This document shows, in pieces, positions 42,507 through 51,006 of a stretch of 64,000 nucleotides of DNA. A program made the translations under genes and the position numbers. Position 1 is the stretch's first letter. Each line of letters begins with the position of its first letter. Where the stretch lies: NCBI RefSeq assembly GCF_004362805.1, contig NZ_SNYF01000005.1, positions 124,001-188,000 of the forward strand. The letters are read 5' to 3'. The notes under the pieces are model-generated. The model searched no databases. It worked only from the letters and a program-made list of their open reading frames with translations, and had not been told where the DNA came from. The DNA is from Algoriphagus boseongensis (GTDB lineage: Bacteria > Bacteroidota > Bacteroidia > Cytophagales > Cyclobacteriaceae).

Positions 42507-43187
42507 ATGAGCAAGTTTTATTTTTTCCTCAAAACTTACCTTGGATTCACTTCGAAAGAGTCCCGTGGCTTCCTGTTATTAATCCCCTTTTTGGTTATCC
42601 TTAGTCTCGCACCACCTTTTATCCGTTACCTTAAAAATCAGGAAGCAGAAGTCCTCTATCAGGAATATCAAGCTGTTTTGGATAGTTTGGACCAAGCTGG
42701 ATTTACCTTGGTTTCTTCTCCTTTACCAACTTTTAACCCAGCCGACACAGCCAAAGTTTCCAAGCCAAATGCCGTTTCCGAACGTATCCAAAAAATCCCT
42801 TTTTCAGAGGCTGATTCAATTGTTTTACAAATTGTGCCTGGAATTGGGCCGACCTTGGCAGGAAGGATTGTTAAAACTAGAGAAGCTATGGGCGGCTTTT
42901 ATTCCCAATCCCAATTATTGGAAATCTATGGTTTGACGGAGGAAACTGCTTTGAAAGTTTGGGATTACTTTGATTTTGACCCCAAGGTTTTTATTAAAAT
43001 TCCAATAAATCAAGTTGGGGTAGAGGACTTAGCCAAGCATCCTTACATTTCTTATTCAGAAGCTAAAGTGATAATTGCTTTCAGAAACCAACACGGTCCT
43101 TTTCAGACTTCCGAGGATTTACTGAAAATAAAAATATTCAAGAAAGAATGGGTAGACAAAATCAGCCCATACCTACAATTTGATTGA
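42507..43187 (+). CDS. Membrane-anchored helix-hairpin-helix protein (ComEA-like)
   Basis: 226 residues. An N-terminal membrane segment (about 21-40, after an FTSKESRGF motif common to this Bacteroidota group) is followed by a linker and two or three helix-hairpin-helix units: IVPGIGPTLAGRIVKTREAMGGF, then VEDLAKHPYISYSEAKVIIAFRNQHGPF (given here as landmarks in part). HhH motifs of this type bind DNA without sequence specificity. ComEA in other bacteria binds incoming DNA outside the inner membrane, so a DNA-uptake role is possible but unproven. Confidence 0.85.
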   Translation: MSKFYFFLKTYLGFTSKESRGFLLLIPFLVILSLAPPFIRYLKNQEAEVLYQEYQAVLDSLDQAGFTLVSSPLPTFNPADTAKVSKPNAVSERIQKIPFSEADSIVLQIVPGIGPTLAGRIVKTREAMGGFYSQSQLLEIYGLTEETALKVWDYFDFDPKVFIKIPINQVGVEDLAKHPYISYSEAKVIIAFRNQHGPFQTSEDLLKIKIFKKEWVDKISPYLQFD

Positions 43188-43230
43188 ATTAAGGTCCGGT
43201 GATTTGAATTATTTGCGGCATATTTGACCT

Positions 43231-43704
43231 ATGATTACCTCCTCTCCCAAAGATTTTCAGCTCCCCGTTTTGTCCTTGCCGGCAATTGAACCTCAGCTGA
43301 AATGGGAGGAAGATAAAGCTTGGATTTTTGACTCTCTCCGAAAAAAATATCTGGTTCTGACTCCCGAGGAATGGGTTAGGCAGCATTGGGTATCTTTTCT
43401 AATTCACCACAAAGGGTATCCTAAAGGCTTATTTTCTTTAGAAAAGGGCATGAAATACAATCAATTGGCTAAAAGGACAGACTTGGTGATTTTTGACCGA
43501 GATGCGAGACCATTTTTGCTGGTAGAATGTAAAGCACCGGAGGTAAAGATTGATGAAAAAACCTTGGCGCAAGCCATGGCATACAACAAGCAGTTAAATT
43601 GCCAAAATATAGTTTTGTCTAATGGAATGAGGCATTTCTGTTTTAGCCAATCTAAGGAGGACAAGAGCTTTTTTCAAATAGAATCTTTTCCCGAGGCGCC
43701 TTAA
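43231..43704 (+). CDS. Stand-alone HsdR N-terminal-type nuclease domain protein
   Basis: 157 residues with the PD-(D/E)xK core of the type I restriction enzyme HsdR N-terminal family: D84 (TDLVIFD), E99-C-K101 (LLVECKAP), and a downstream Q114 in QAMAYNKQL. The preceding WVRQHWVSFLI and the KGLFSLEKGMK region are also typical. No methylase, specificity or helicase gene lies nearby, so it is not part of a restriction system here. Similar single-domain genes occur in many Bacteroidota genomes. The active-site residues look intact; the function is unknown. Confidence 0.88.
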   Translation: MITSSPKDFQLPVLSLPAIEPQLKWEEDKAWIFDSLRKKYLVLTPEEWVRQHWVSFLIHHKGYPKGLFSLEKGMKYNQLAKRTDLVIFDRDARPFLLVECKAPEVKIDEKTLAQAMAYNKQLNCQNIVLSNGMRHFCFSQSKEDKSFFQIESFPEAP

Positions 43705-43776
43705 TTCCAAGAAAAATTTATGATTCTTGTCACCTTTTCTCTAAATTCAAGAAAGAATTAATTATCCAATTGCACT

Positions 43777-44490
43777 ATGAATGTCCATGCACATAACACT
43801 CCCTGTGAGCTCTGCGCAAGCCGAAAGCATTCTTTATTATCTGACTTGCCAGAATCTCAGTTATGTCACCTTTCTGAGTATAAAAACTTGATTTCTCACA
43901 GAAAAGGCCAAATACTATTTTATGAAGGAACGAAGCCTTTAGGGATTTTTTGCATAAATGCCGGAGTAGTAAAAGTTTATAAAACAGCTTCCAACGGAAA
44001 AGAGCAAATCATCCATTTGGCTAAAAAGGGAGATTTTTTAGGGTATTCAGCTTTGTTAGGAGAGGAGAATTATACCAGCTCCGCGATGATTATTGAAGAC
44101 GCTAAAATCTGCTTTATCCCTCGTGAAGCATTCTTGAATACACTCACCAAAAACACGGAATTTTTCAAAAGAGTGACCAAAGCCATCAGTCATGAATTGG
44201 GAGTAATGGAAGCTAAACTGACCGATGCCACTCAAAAAAGTATTCGTGAAAGATTGGCTTTTGTGCTTCTTCAGTTAGCCGACACCTATGGAATAGAGGG
44301 GGGTGATTCTATGAAAATAGATTTGATTTTAAGTAGAGAGGAGATTGCGGGAATCGTAGGAACCGCAACGGAATCTGTTATCAGACTACTTTCGGAATTC
44401 AAGAAAGACGATTTGATTGACCTGGATGGCAAGAGAATCATCATTAAGGATAAGCGAGGTCTTGCCCGTTTGTCCGATTTTTATGCCTAA
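43777..44490 (+). CDS. Crp/Fnr family transcriptional regulator with N-terminal Cys cluster
   Basis: 237 residues. A cyclic-nucleotide-binding-type beta barrel (about 30-145, GQILFYEGTKPLGIFCINAGVVKVYK) and a C-terminal Crp-type winged helix (LSREEIAGIVGTATESVIRLLSEFKK) define the family. The N-terminus has C10-x-x-C13 and C30, and the barrel has C59. Together these four Cys could hold an Fe-S cluster as in FNR, though the spacing differs from E. coli FNR. It heads a block of twelve co-directional genes, and the next start overlaps its stop by eight bases, so it may control the block, perhaps in response to oxygen or redox state. Confidence 0.9.
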   Translation: MNVHAHNTPCELCASRKHSLLSDLPESQLCHLSEYKNLISHRKGQILFYEGTKPLGIFCINAGVVKVYKTASNGKEQIIHLAKKGDFLGYSALLGEENYTSSAMIIEDAKICFIPREAFLNTLTKNTEFFKRVTKAISHELGVMEAKLTDATQKSIRERLAFVLLQLADTYGIEGGDSMKIDLILSREEIAGIVGTATESVIRLLSEFKKDDLIDLDGKRIIIKDKRGLARLSDFYA

Positions 44491-45043
44491 TGAGGAACAA
44501 GGCCTCGGAAAATTTGGTTTTGGCCTTGTGAAAGATCTACTTCAAAAACAACTTCTAGTAATTTTCCTAATTGCATTAGAAACAGGTTTCTTTGTTTCTC
44601 AAGCTCAGGCTCAATCGCCTGCCTACAAAACTTTGCTTTCCACGCTTTACGACGAATCCTTTCCGGTCGTAAAACCCAATCAAATTAAGGATTTGAGCAA
44701 TTACCAAATTTTGGATACCCGTGAAAAACCTGAATTTGAAGTAAGCCACCTGTCGGGTTCACAGTGGGTTGGTTATGATACTTTTTCCCTGGAATCAATC
44801 AAAAATCTGGATAAAAACAAACCTGTGTTGGTGTATTGTACCGTAGGGGCAAGATCAGAAGCCATTGGCAAAAAACTGAAGGAAGCCGGCTTCACCAGAG
44901 TTTACAATTTGTACGGTGGTATTATCAACTGGGTAAATGAAGGTCAGGAGGTTGAATGTAAGGGTTTGCCCACCCAGAAAGTCCATACCTATTCTCAGGC
45001 TTGGGGAATTTGGCTTGAAAAGGGAGAAAAAGTCTATGAATAG
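44483..45043 (+). CDS. Exported rhodanese-like protein
   Basis: 186 residues from the ATG at 44483, inside the end of the regulator gene. A GTG at 44528 would give a tidier signal peptide (KDLLQKQLLVIFLIALETG, cleavage near AQAQ) and is a real alternative. A single rhodanese domain follows, with the ILDTREKPEFEVSHL entry and the active-site loop C119-T-V-G-A-R-S, then YNLYGGIINWVNEG. The Cys loop is of the sulfurtransferase/phosphatase-like length. Periplasmic sulfur or redox chemistry is inferred; the donor is unknown. Confidence 0.87.
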   Translation: MPNEEQGLGKFGFGLVKDLLQKQLLVIFLIALETGFFVSQAQAQSPAYKTLLSTLYDESFPVVKPNQIKDLSNYQILDTREKPEFEVSHLSGSQWVGYDTFSLESIKNLDKNKPVLVYCTVGARSEAIGKKLKEAGFTRVYNLYGGIINWVNEGQEVECKGLPTQKVHTYSQAWGIWLEKGEKVYE

Positions 45044-45127
45044 ATTCATTGTCGGTCCTCTGACAAATCATTATTCCATAAATCTTCATCTTCCATGCTC
45101 CCGTTGATCAGGGTAAAAATCACACAA

Positions 45128-45892
45128 ATGAAAATCATTTCCATCCTATCAATTGTTTCTTTTGTTCTTTTCTCCACAGCTTGCCAAGGTTCCACTTTAG
45201 GCATGGAAGCTACTACGCCGCCAAGTCATCAGCTTTGGGATGAACTGGTCAAGGCAAATGTTAGCCCTGATGGAAGAGTGAATTACAAAGGTTTTATTCA
45301 AAGCAAAGCAAAGCTTGAGCAATATTTGACTTTACTTTCTAACAATGCTCCCGATCGAAAAACTTGGTCAAAAAACGAGCAGTTAGCGTATTGGATCAAT
45401 GCTTACAATGCCTTTACAGTGAAATTGATCGTGGATAATTATCCCACAAAAAGCATCCGGGATTTAGGCCCAAAGTTGAAAATCCCTATGGTCAGTGATG
45501 TGTGGCATTACAAGTTTTTCAAAATAGGTGGAGTCGAATCCAGTTTGGATGAGATCGAGCACTCGATTTTAAGAAAGGAGTTTGACGAGCCCAGAATTCA
45601 TTTTGCCATCAATTGTGCCTCTGTTTCTTGTCCACCACTTTTGAATGAAGCATTCCTTGCTGATAAATTAGAAGCACAACTACAAAAAGTCGCTACCACC
45701 TTCATCAATGATTCCAGCAGAAATAAGATATCCAAAGATGCTATTCAAGTTTCTCAGATTTTCTCCTGGTTTAATGGGGATTTTACAAAAAAGGGAACCC
45801 TAATCGATTTTTTAAATCGGTACTCTAAGGTGAAAATTAGTCCAAATGCCAAAGTTTCTCATTTGGATTACAACTGGAACCTAAACGAATAA
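45128..45892 (+). CDS. DUF547 lipoprotein
   Basis: 254 residues from the ATG at 45128, which begins a lipoprotein signal ending at C19 (LFSTAC); the open frame extends 11 codons further upstream without need. The DUF547 domain shows NEQLAYWINAYNAFTVKLIVDNYP, ESSLDEIEHSIL, and the conserved HFAINCASVSCPPL with two Cys. DUF547 proteins are often encoded beside rhodanese and glycosyltransferase genes, as here. A transglutaminase-like fold has been suggested for the family; the activity is not known. 84 bases after the rhodanese gene. Confidence 0.9.
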   Translation: MKIISILSIVSFVLFSTACQGSTLGMEATTPPSHQLWDELVKANVSPDGRVNYKGFIQSKAKLEQYLTLLSNNAPDRKTWSKNEQLAYWINAYNAFTVKLIVDNYPTKSIRDLGPKLKIPMVSDVWHYKFFKIGGVESSLDEIEHSILRKEFDEPRIHFAINCASVSCPPLLNEAFLADKLEAQLQKVATTFINDSSRNKISKDAIQVSQIFSWFNGDFTKKGTLIDFLNRYSKVKISPNAKVSHLDYNWNLNE

Positions 45893-45928
45893 GTCGGTTT
45901 TCGGTAACTTGACCAAAAATCTAGCAGC

Positions 45929-47281
45929 ATGCCTACTCGACACATTGTGATTCTCGGAAATGGAATCTCTGGGATTACTTGCGCAAGACAATTGAGGAAA
46001 TTGGAGGACCAAGTCCGAATCACCGTGATTTCTGGAGAGTCTAAATATTTTTTTTCCAGAACAGCCCTGATGTATGTGTCCATGGGACATATGAAATTTG
46101 AGCATACCCAACCCTATGAAAATTGGTTTTGGGAGAAAAATCGAATTGAATTGATTCATCAATGGGTTAAGGAGGTAAAGTTCAAAGAGAAAACTTTGAT
46201 TTTTTCCTCAGGAGAAAAACTTCCCTATGATCAATTGGTGATTGCCACTGGTTCCAAACCCAATAAATTTGGCTGGCCTGGGCAGGATTTGAATGGGGTA
46301 CAAGGACTTTATTCCAAGCAGGATTTGGAGCTTTTTGAGGAGAATACTTCTGTCAATGTTTCCCATGCAGTTATCGTTGGAGGTGGATTGATTGGGATAG
46401 AAATGGCTGAGATGCTAGCCTACAAAAAGATCCCGGTAACTTTTTTGGTTAGAGAAAAAGGCTTCTGGGACAATGTATTGCCAAGAGAAGAATCCGAATT
46501 GGTCGGTCGACACATTCGGGAGCATCATATCCATTTGATGATGGAAACCGAGTTGAAAGAAATTATTTCTGACGAAAAGGGTCGGGTAAAAGCAGTAATC
46601 ACATCCAAAAACGAGGAAATTTCCTGTCAGTTTGTTGGGCTCACTGCTGGTGTAAGTCCAAATGTCGATTTCCTTAGAGGGACAGAATTAGCAGTGGGTA
46701 GAGGAGTGAAAGTGAATGAGTTTTTCCAAACCAACCTTCCGGATGTTTTTGCGATTGGAGATTGTGCAGAATTTGAGAAAGCCCCTGCTCCTGATCGAAG
46801 ACCAATCGAGCAGGTTTGGTATACCGGAAGAATGCATGGGGAAACTTTGGCATACACTCTTTGCGGAAAGCAAACTGCCTACAATCCTGGGATTTGGTTC
46901 AACTCCGCAAAATTCCTGGATATAGAATATCAAACTTATGGAACTGTCCCTCCGATTTGGGATGAGGAAAAGGTTCAGAATTTCTATTGGGAGCATTCTG
47001 GTGGAAAAGTCTCTTTTCGGATGCTGATGGATGCTCAGGGAAAAATTCTAGGGGTAAATAATTTCGGATTTAGGCTCAGACATGAGTTCTTTGATCAAGC
47101 TATTCAGGAAAAATGGACCGTAGAAAGAGTAATTGCTGGGTTGAAAAAGGCGAATTTTGATCCGGAGTTTTTCGCTCCGTATTACCTTGAAATTCAGCAA
47201 GCCTTTAAAAAGAAATTCGGAGGTGACTTTCAACCAGAAAAGAAATCATGGATTCAAAAAATTTTGGGAGCTAAGGTATGA
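45929..47281 (+). CDS. FAD-dependent NAD(P)H oxidoreductase
   Basis: 450 residues of the nitrite-reductase/rubredoxin-reductase type flavoprotein family. FAD loop G10-N-G-I-S-G (HIVILGNGISGITCAR), ATGSKPN, NAD loop G151-G-G-L-I-G-I-E (about 149-160), and the second FAD motif VFAIGDCAEF. A C-terminal domain of about 120 residues (GIWFNSAKFLDIEYQTYG onward) resembles that of ferredoxin- or rubredoxin-reductases. No signal peptide, so cytoplasmic. It overlaps the next gene, a membrane polyferredoxin, as ATGA, suggesting the two pass electrons to one another. Confidence 0.9.
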   Translation: MPTRHIVILGNGISGITCARQLRKLEDQVRITVISGESKYFFSRTALMYVSMGHMKFEHTQPYENWFWEKNRIELIHQWVKEVKFKEKTLIFSSGEKLPYDQLVIATGSKPNKFGWPGQDLNGVQGLYSKQDLELFEENTSVNVSHAVIVGGGLIGIEMAEMLAYKKIPVTFLVREKGFWDNVLPREESELVGRHIREHHIHLMMETELKEIISDEKGRVKAVITSKNEEISCQFVGLTAGVSPNVDFLRGTELAVGRGVKVNEFFQTNLPDVFAIGDCAEFEKAPAPDRRPIEQVWYTGRMHGETLAYTLCGKQTAYNPGIWFNSAKFLDIEYQTYGTVPPIWDEEKVQNFYWEHSGGKVSFRMLMDAQGKILGVNNFGFRLRHEFFDQAIQEKWTVERVIAGLKKANFDPEFFAPYYLEIQQAFKKKFGGDFQPEKKSWIQKILGAKV

Positions 47282-48822
47282 GACTACTTGAAAAAATTGG
47301 CTTGGTTTTATTCTTGCTTGGAATGGGCGTTTTTATCGCTATTCCATTTCTAGGTTCTTATACCTTGGATAGGGATTTGGTGGTATCTAATACCAAGGAA
47401 ATCCACCAAGAAAAAATGGGAGAAATTCTGTCCCCCATGTATGGAAAAGAATATACCTCCAACTTTTCCTTCCTTTCAGATTTTAGAAGCAATTTCAATA
47501 GCTATAACGACCAGCTGAAATCCCAGCAACTTTGGGATCAGGTGATTTGGGACGATTATGGATTTGCTTTAGCAAAAGCTGCAGCATCCACTCCCGTTCG
47601 TGAAAATCCATGGCTTTGGCTCGGGCTATCCATTGGATTAGCTGTTATAGGTGGCTTTTTGTACAACTTTAAAAAGTATGAAGGAGAGCCAGCCGGAATC
47701 AAAAACAATGGAATTTTCCATTCCAAATTGAAGAATCGGGGTTGGCTTGGAATGGTGACAGGAGGGTTTTTGATTTTGTTTTATATTCTCCTGTATTGGT
47801 TTCCTGCCTATTTGGTAAATCTGGTTTGGATGGTCGAACCCATATCCAAAATGCTATCCGGAGGTTCTGCAAGCCAATGGTTTTTATATGGCTTGGTCTA
47901 TACTATGGCCATTTTGGTTATGGGAATCCGGATGTTTAGAAAATATCGCGGGAATAAATATCAGCAACTTCGTACTGCTTCGGTGATGTTTTTCCAAACT
48001 GCCTTTGCCTTTTTGATTCCAGAAATTTTGGTTTTGCTCAATCAGCCCTATTTCGATTTCAAGAATATTTGGCCGCTGGATTATGATTTCTTTTACGATT
48101 ACCAGATCGATACTTTTCTTTCCGGTGGAGGAGTAGGCATGTTTATGCTCATCTGGGGGATTTTGTTGATTATCGTAGGAGTTCCGGTTTTCACTTATTT
48201 CTTTGGAAAAAGATGGTATTGCTCCTGGGTTTGTGGATGTGGAGGTCTGGCCGAGACGGTCGGGGATCCATTTCGACAGCTTTCTGATAAGTCCTTAAAA
48301 GCATGGAAATACGAGCGATGGATTATCCATAGTGTGTTAGTTTTGGCAGTTGTTATGACTGCACTTACCATTGCCAATTACTTTTCCGGGTTTTCACTTC
48401 TTGGAAATGTGACGAACCAACTCCATTCCTTTTATGGTTTTGCGATAGGTTCAGCCTTTGCTGGGGTAGTGGGAACAGGCTTTTATCCATTTATGGGTAA
48501 CCGGGTATGGTGTAGATTTGGCTGTCCTTTAGCAGCCTATCTGGGGATTGTGCAGCGATTTAAATCCCGTTTTAGAATCACTACTAATGGGGGGCAGTGC
48601 ATTTCTTGCGGGAATTGCTCCACGTATTGCGAAATGGGGATTGATGTGAGAGCATATGCCCAGCGTGGTCAAAATATCGTTCGATCCTCTTGTGTGGGTT
48701 GTGGTGTATGTTCAGCAGTTTGTCCTCGAGGAGTATTAAAGTTAGAAAATGGACCTGAAGAAAACCGAATTCAGGAATTGCCAATTATTATTGGGAATAA
48801 TTCCATCAAGATCAATGCGTAA
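47278..48822 (+). CDS. NosR/NapH-like membrane 4Fe-4S protein
   Basis: 514 residues. Membrane segments lie at about 5-25, 112-130, 157-180, 203-220, 235-255, 287-310, 349-370 and 386-405. The Cys motifs are C315-x3-C319-x-C321, C412-x3-C416-P, and two ferredoxin sites C441-x2-C444-x2-C447-x3-C451 and C472-x2-C475-x2-C478-x3-C482-P. The first ferredoxin site ends with Glu in place of the usual Pro after the last Cys. This pattern matches NosR/NapH/CcoG-type electron carriers that move electrons across the inner membrane. Starts with ATGA on the flavoprotein; the glycosyltransferase begins at the very next base after its stop. Confidence 0.9.
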   Translation: MRLLEKIGLVLFLLGMGVFIAIPFLGSYTLDRDLVVSNTKEIHQEKMGEILSPMYGKEYTSNFSFLSDFRSNFNSYNDQLKSQQLWDQVIWDDYGFALAKAAASTPVRENPWLWLGLSIGLAVIGGFLYNFKKYEGEPAGIKNNGIFHSKLKNRGWLGMVTGGFLILFYILLYWFPAYLVNLVWMVEPISKMLSGGSASQWFLYGLVYTMAILVMGIRMFRKYRGNKYQQLRTASVMFFQTAFAFLIPEILVLLNQPYFDFKNIWPLDYDFFYDYQIDTFLSGGGVGMFMLIWGILLIIVGVPVFTYFFGKRWYCSWVCGCGGLAETVGDPFRQLSDKSLKAWKYERWIIHSVLVLAVVMTALTIANYFSGFSLLGNVTNQLHSFYGFAIGSAFAGVVGTGFYPFMGNRVWCRFGCPLAAYLGIVQRFKSRFRITTNGGQCISCGNCSTYCEMGIDVRAYAQRGQNIVRSSCVGCGVCSAVCPRGVLKLENGPEENRIQELPIIIGNNSIKINA

Positions 48823-50292
48823 ATGATTTTCCTCTATATCCTTTGTGGATTGTATTTTCTGGGCATGTTGTTTATCCTGGTCTATAGCTTAGCACAGGGA
48901 CACTTGCTCCTACATTTTTTCAAAGCAAGAAAAGAATGGAATGCCACACCTCGAAAAACACCCGAGAATTGGCCAAAGGTGACTGTCCAGCTTCCTGTTT
49001 TTAATGAATTGTATGTCGTTGAGCGATTGATTGAATCGGCAGCGAGATTGAATTATTCTAAGGAATTGCTGGAAATCCAGATTTTGGATGACAGTACCGA
49101 CCAGACGGTGGAGTTGATTCAGGAGAAAATCAAGGAATTTCCAGAGGTGAATTTTTCGTATGTCCATAGGACAAATAGGCAAGGATTTAAGGCTGGTGCC
49201 TTGAGAGAAGGACTTGAAACAGCTTCCGGGGAATTTATAGCGATTTTTGATGCGGATTTTGTCCCTGATCCAGACTTTCTGATCAAAACGATTCCTTTTT
49301 TCTCCAATGAAAAAATAGGGATGGTCCAAACCCGTTGGACTCATTTGAATCGGGATTACTCGATTTTAACCCGTCTTCAGGCCTTTGCTTTGGATGCTCA
49401 TTTTTTTATCGAGCAAATGGGAAGAAATCAACAGGGAGCCTTTATCAATTTTAATGGGACTGGAGGTATTTGGAGAAAATCCTGTATTCAGGATGCGGGA
49501 AATTGGCATGATGACACCTTAACGGAGGATTTGGACCTGAGCTATAGAGCCCAAAGAAAAGGCTGGAAGTTTGTCTATCGACCAGAAATTGAGTCTCCTG
49601 CAGAGCTACCTCCGGTAATGTCTGCCATAAAAAGTCAGCAGTTTCGCTGGACAAAAGGTGGGGCGGAATGCGCAGTCAAACATGCTAATGCCGTGAGCCA
49701 TGAAAAGCACCCATTTCAGGTGAAGTTTCATGCCTTTGCTCACCTTTTTAATTCAACTATTTTCATTGCCGTTCTGCTGACTAGCTTAAGTAGTTTGGGC
49801 GTTTGGTGGGCTGGTGAATTGGGCTTGATTCCCGATTTCTTTGTAAAACTATCCGGGCTTTTCCTGATAGGTTTTGTATTGATAGCAGGAGTCTATTTGG
49901 TTTCATTTTTTTATGCAAAAAAAGGTTCTTCCAAAGCGGTTTTCGGAGTCATTTGGCAATTGCCATTATTCCTCTCTGTTTCCATGGGATTGGCCCTTCA
50001 CAACGCTCAGGCAGTTTGGGAGGGCCTAACAGGTAAAAAATCCCCATTTATTCGAACTCCCAAGTTTAATTTGGAGTCTGGAAAAGTGGGATTAGCCAGA
50101 AACAAATACCTGCTGCATAAAATGCCTTTGACCACTTGGTTTGAGGCTATTCTGGCGGTGGTATTTTGGGGGATGGTTTATCTGGCTTTTAGAGAAAGTA
50201 ATTTTCTCTTTCTACCATTTCATTTTCTCCTGGCATTTGGATACACCCTGGTCTTTGCCACTTCCTTTAAATCTTACGGCCTGGGCCGATAA
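48823..50292 (+). CDS. CslA/glucomannan-synthase-like GT2 glycosyltransferase
   Basis: 489 residues, a processive-type family 2 glycosyltransferase. One N-terminal membrane helix (about 1-25) and about four to five C-terminal ones (from residue 305) flank a cytoplasmic catalytic domain. That domain holds D89-D90 (ILDDSTD), D143-A-D145 (IFDADFVPDPDF), E235-D236 (TEDLDLS) and Q272-Q-F-R-W276. The blocks PKVTVQLPVFNE, QTRWTHLNRDYS and NGTGGIWRKSCI are those of CslA/CslC-like beta-mannan or glucan synthases rather than BcsA, and no PilZ domain is present. Likely makes and exports a beta-glycan from a nucleotide sugar. The GH113-like gene in the same run favours mannan. Confidence 0.88.
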   Translation: MIFLYILCGLYFLGMLFILVYSLAQGHLLLHFFKARKEWNATPRKTPENWPKVTVQLPVFNELYVVERLIESAARLNYSKELLEIQILDDSTDQTVELIQEKIKEFPEVNFSYVHRTNRQGFKAGALREGLETASGEFIAIFDADFVPDPDFLIKTIPFFSNEKIGMVQTRWTHLNRDYSILTRLQAFALDAHFFIEQMGRNQQGAFINFNGTGGIWRKSCIQDAGNWHDDTLTEDLDLSYRAQRKGWKFVYRPEIESPAELPPVMSAIKSQQFRWTKGGAECAVKHANAVSHEKHPFQVKFHAFAHLFNSTIFIAVLLTSLSSLGVWWAGELGLIPDFFVKLSGLFLIGFVLIAGVYLVSFFYAKKGSSKAVFGVIWQLPLFLSVSMGLALHNAQAVWEGLTGKKSPFIRTPKFNLESGKVGLARNKYLLHKMPLTTWFEAILAVVFWGMVYLAFRESNFLFLPFHFLLAFGYTLVFATSFKSYGLGR

Positions 50293-50297
50293 AATCC

Positions 50298-50990
50298 ATG
50301 AAATCCATTCCAATTGTAGATGTAATTATTCCTGCATTCAATGAGGAAAAGTCCATTTCCAAGGTCATCCATGATATTCCTGATTGGGTTAGAAATATTG
50401 TAGTTGCCAACAACAACTCCACAGATCAAACCGCAAAAGTTGCCGAAGCTGCCGGGGCAAAAGTTGTCTTCGAAGGACAAAAAGGCTACGGCAAAGCCTG
50501 TTTGACTGCGATGGCTTGGATTAAGAGCCAAGAGGTACAACCCGAAATCGTGGTCTTTTTGGATGGAGATTATAGCGACTACCCGGAGGAAATGACTGAC
50601 TTGATCGCACCAATTTTGGAGGATAAAGCAGATATGGTCATTGGATCAAGAGCATTGGGTGAAAGAGAACGTGGTTCTATGACATTGCCTCAGGTCTTTG
50701 GAAATTGGCTGGCGACAACGATGATGAAGTATATTCAGGGAGCAAAATTTTCTGATTTGGGCCCTTTTCGGGCGATTGTCTGGAATAAATTATTAAACTT
50801 AAATATGGTCGATCAAAATTATGGCTGGACCATAGAGATGCAGATCAAAGCCCATAAAGCCGGTTTGAGATATATGGAAGTTCCGGTGAATTATCGAAAA
50901 CGCATTGGAGTCTCCAAAGTGAGTGGAACGGTCAAGGGTGTTTTTGGTGCAGGGTATAAAATAATTTTGACGATCTTTAAGTATTGGTGA
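50298..50990 (+). CDS. Polyprenyl-phosphate hexose synthase-like GT2
   Basis: 230 residues related to DPM1/dolichyl-phosphate glucosyltransferase-like enzymes. VIIPAFNEEKSISKVI, the metal motif D89-G-D91 (VFLDGDYSDYPEE), MVIGSR, GPFRAI and the Y-R-K-R end of the catalytic domain are present. At the first nucleotide-binding Asp position the sequence is A-N38-N-N-S-T-D, so Asn replaces the usual Asp. No membrane helices. It would transfer a hexose to a lipid phosphate to serve the GT-C enzyme two genes downstream. Starts five bases after the synthase gene. Confidence 0.83.
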   Translation: MKSIPIVDVIIPAFNEEKSISKVIHDIPDWVRNIVVANNNSTDQTAKVAEAAGAKVVFEGQKGYGKACLTAMAWIKSQEVQPEIVVFLDGDYSDYPEEMTDLIAPILEDKADMVIGSRALGERERGSMTLPQVFGNWLATTMMKYIQGAKFSDLGPFRAIVWNKLLNLNMVDQNYGWTIEMQIKAHKAGLRYMEVPVNYRKRIGVSKVSGTVKGVFGAGYKIILTIFKYW

Positions 50991-51006
50991 AAAACCTGAA
51001 AAAGCT

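Noticed and set aside
43231..43704. Part of a restriction-modification or defence island
   Set aside because: No methylase, specificity, helicase or other defence genes are near; flanking genes are housekeeping.
43705..43776. FNR-type palindrome (TTGAT-N4-ATCAA) upstream of the Crp/Fnr regulator
   Set aside because: No matching palindrome is present in the 72-base gap.
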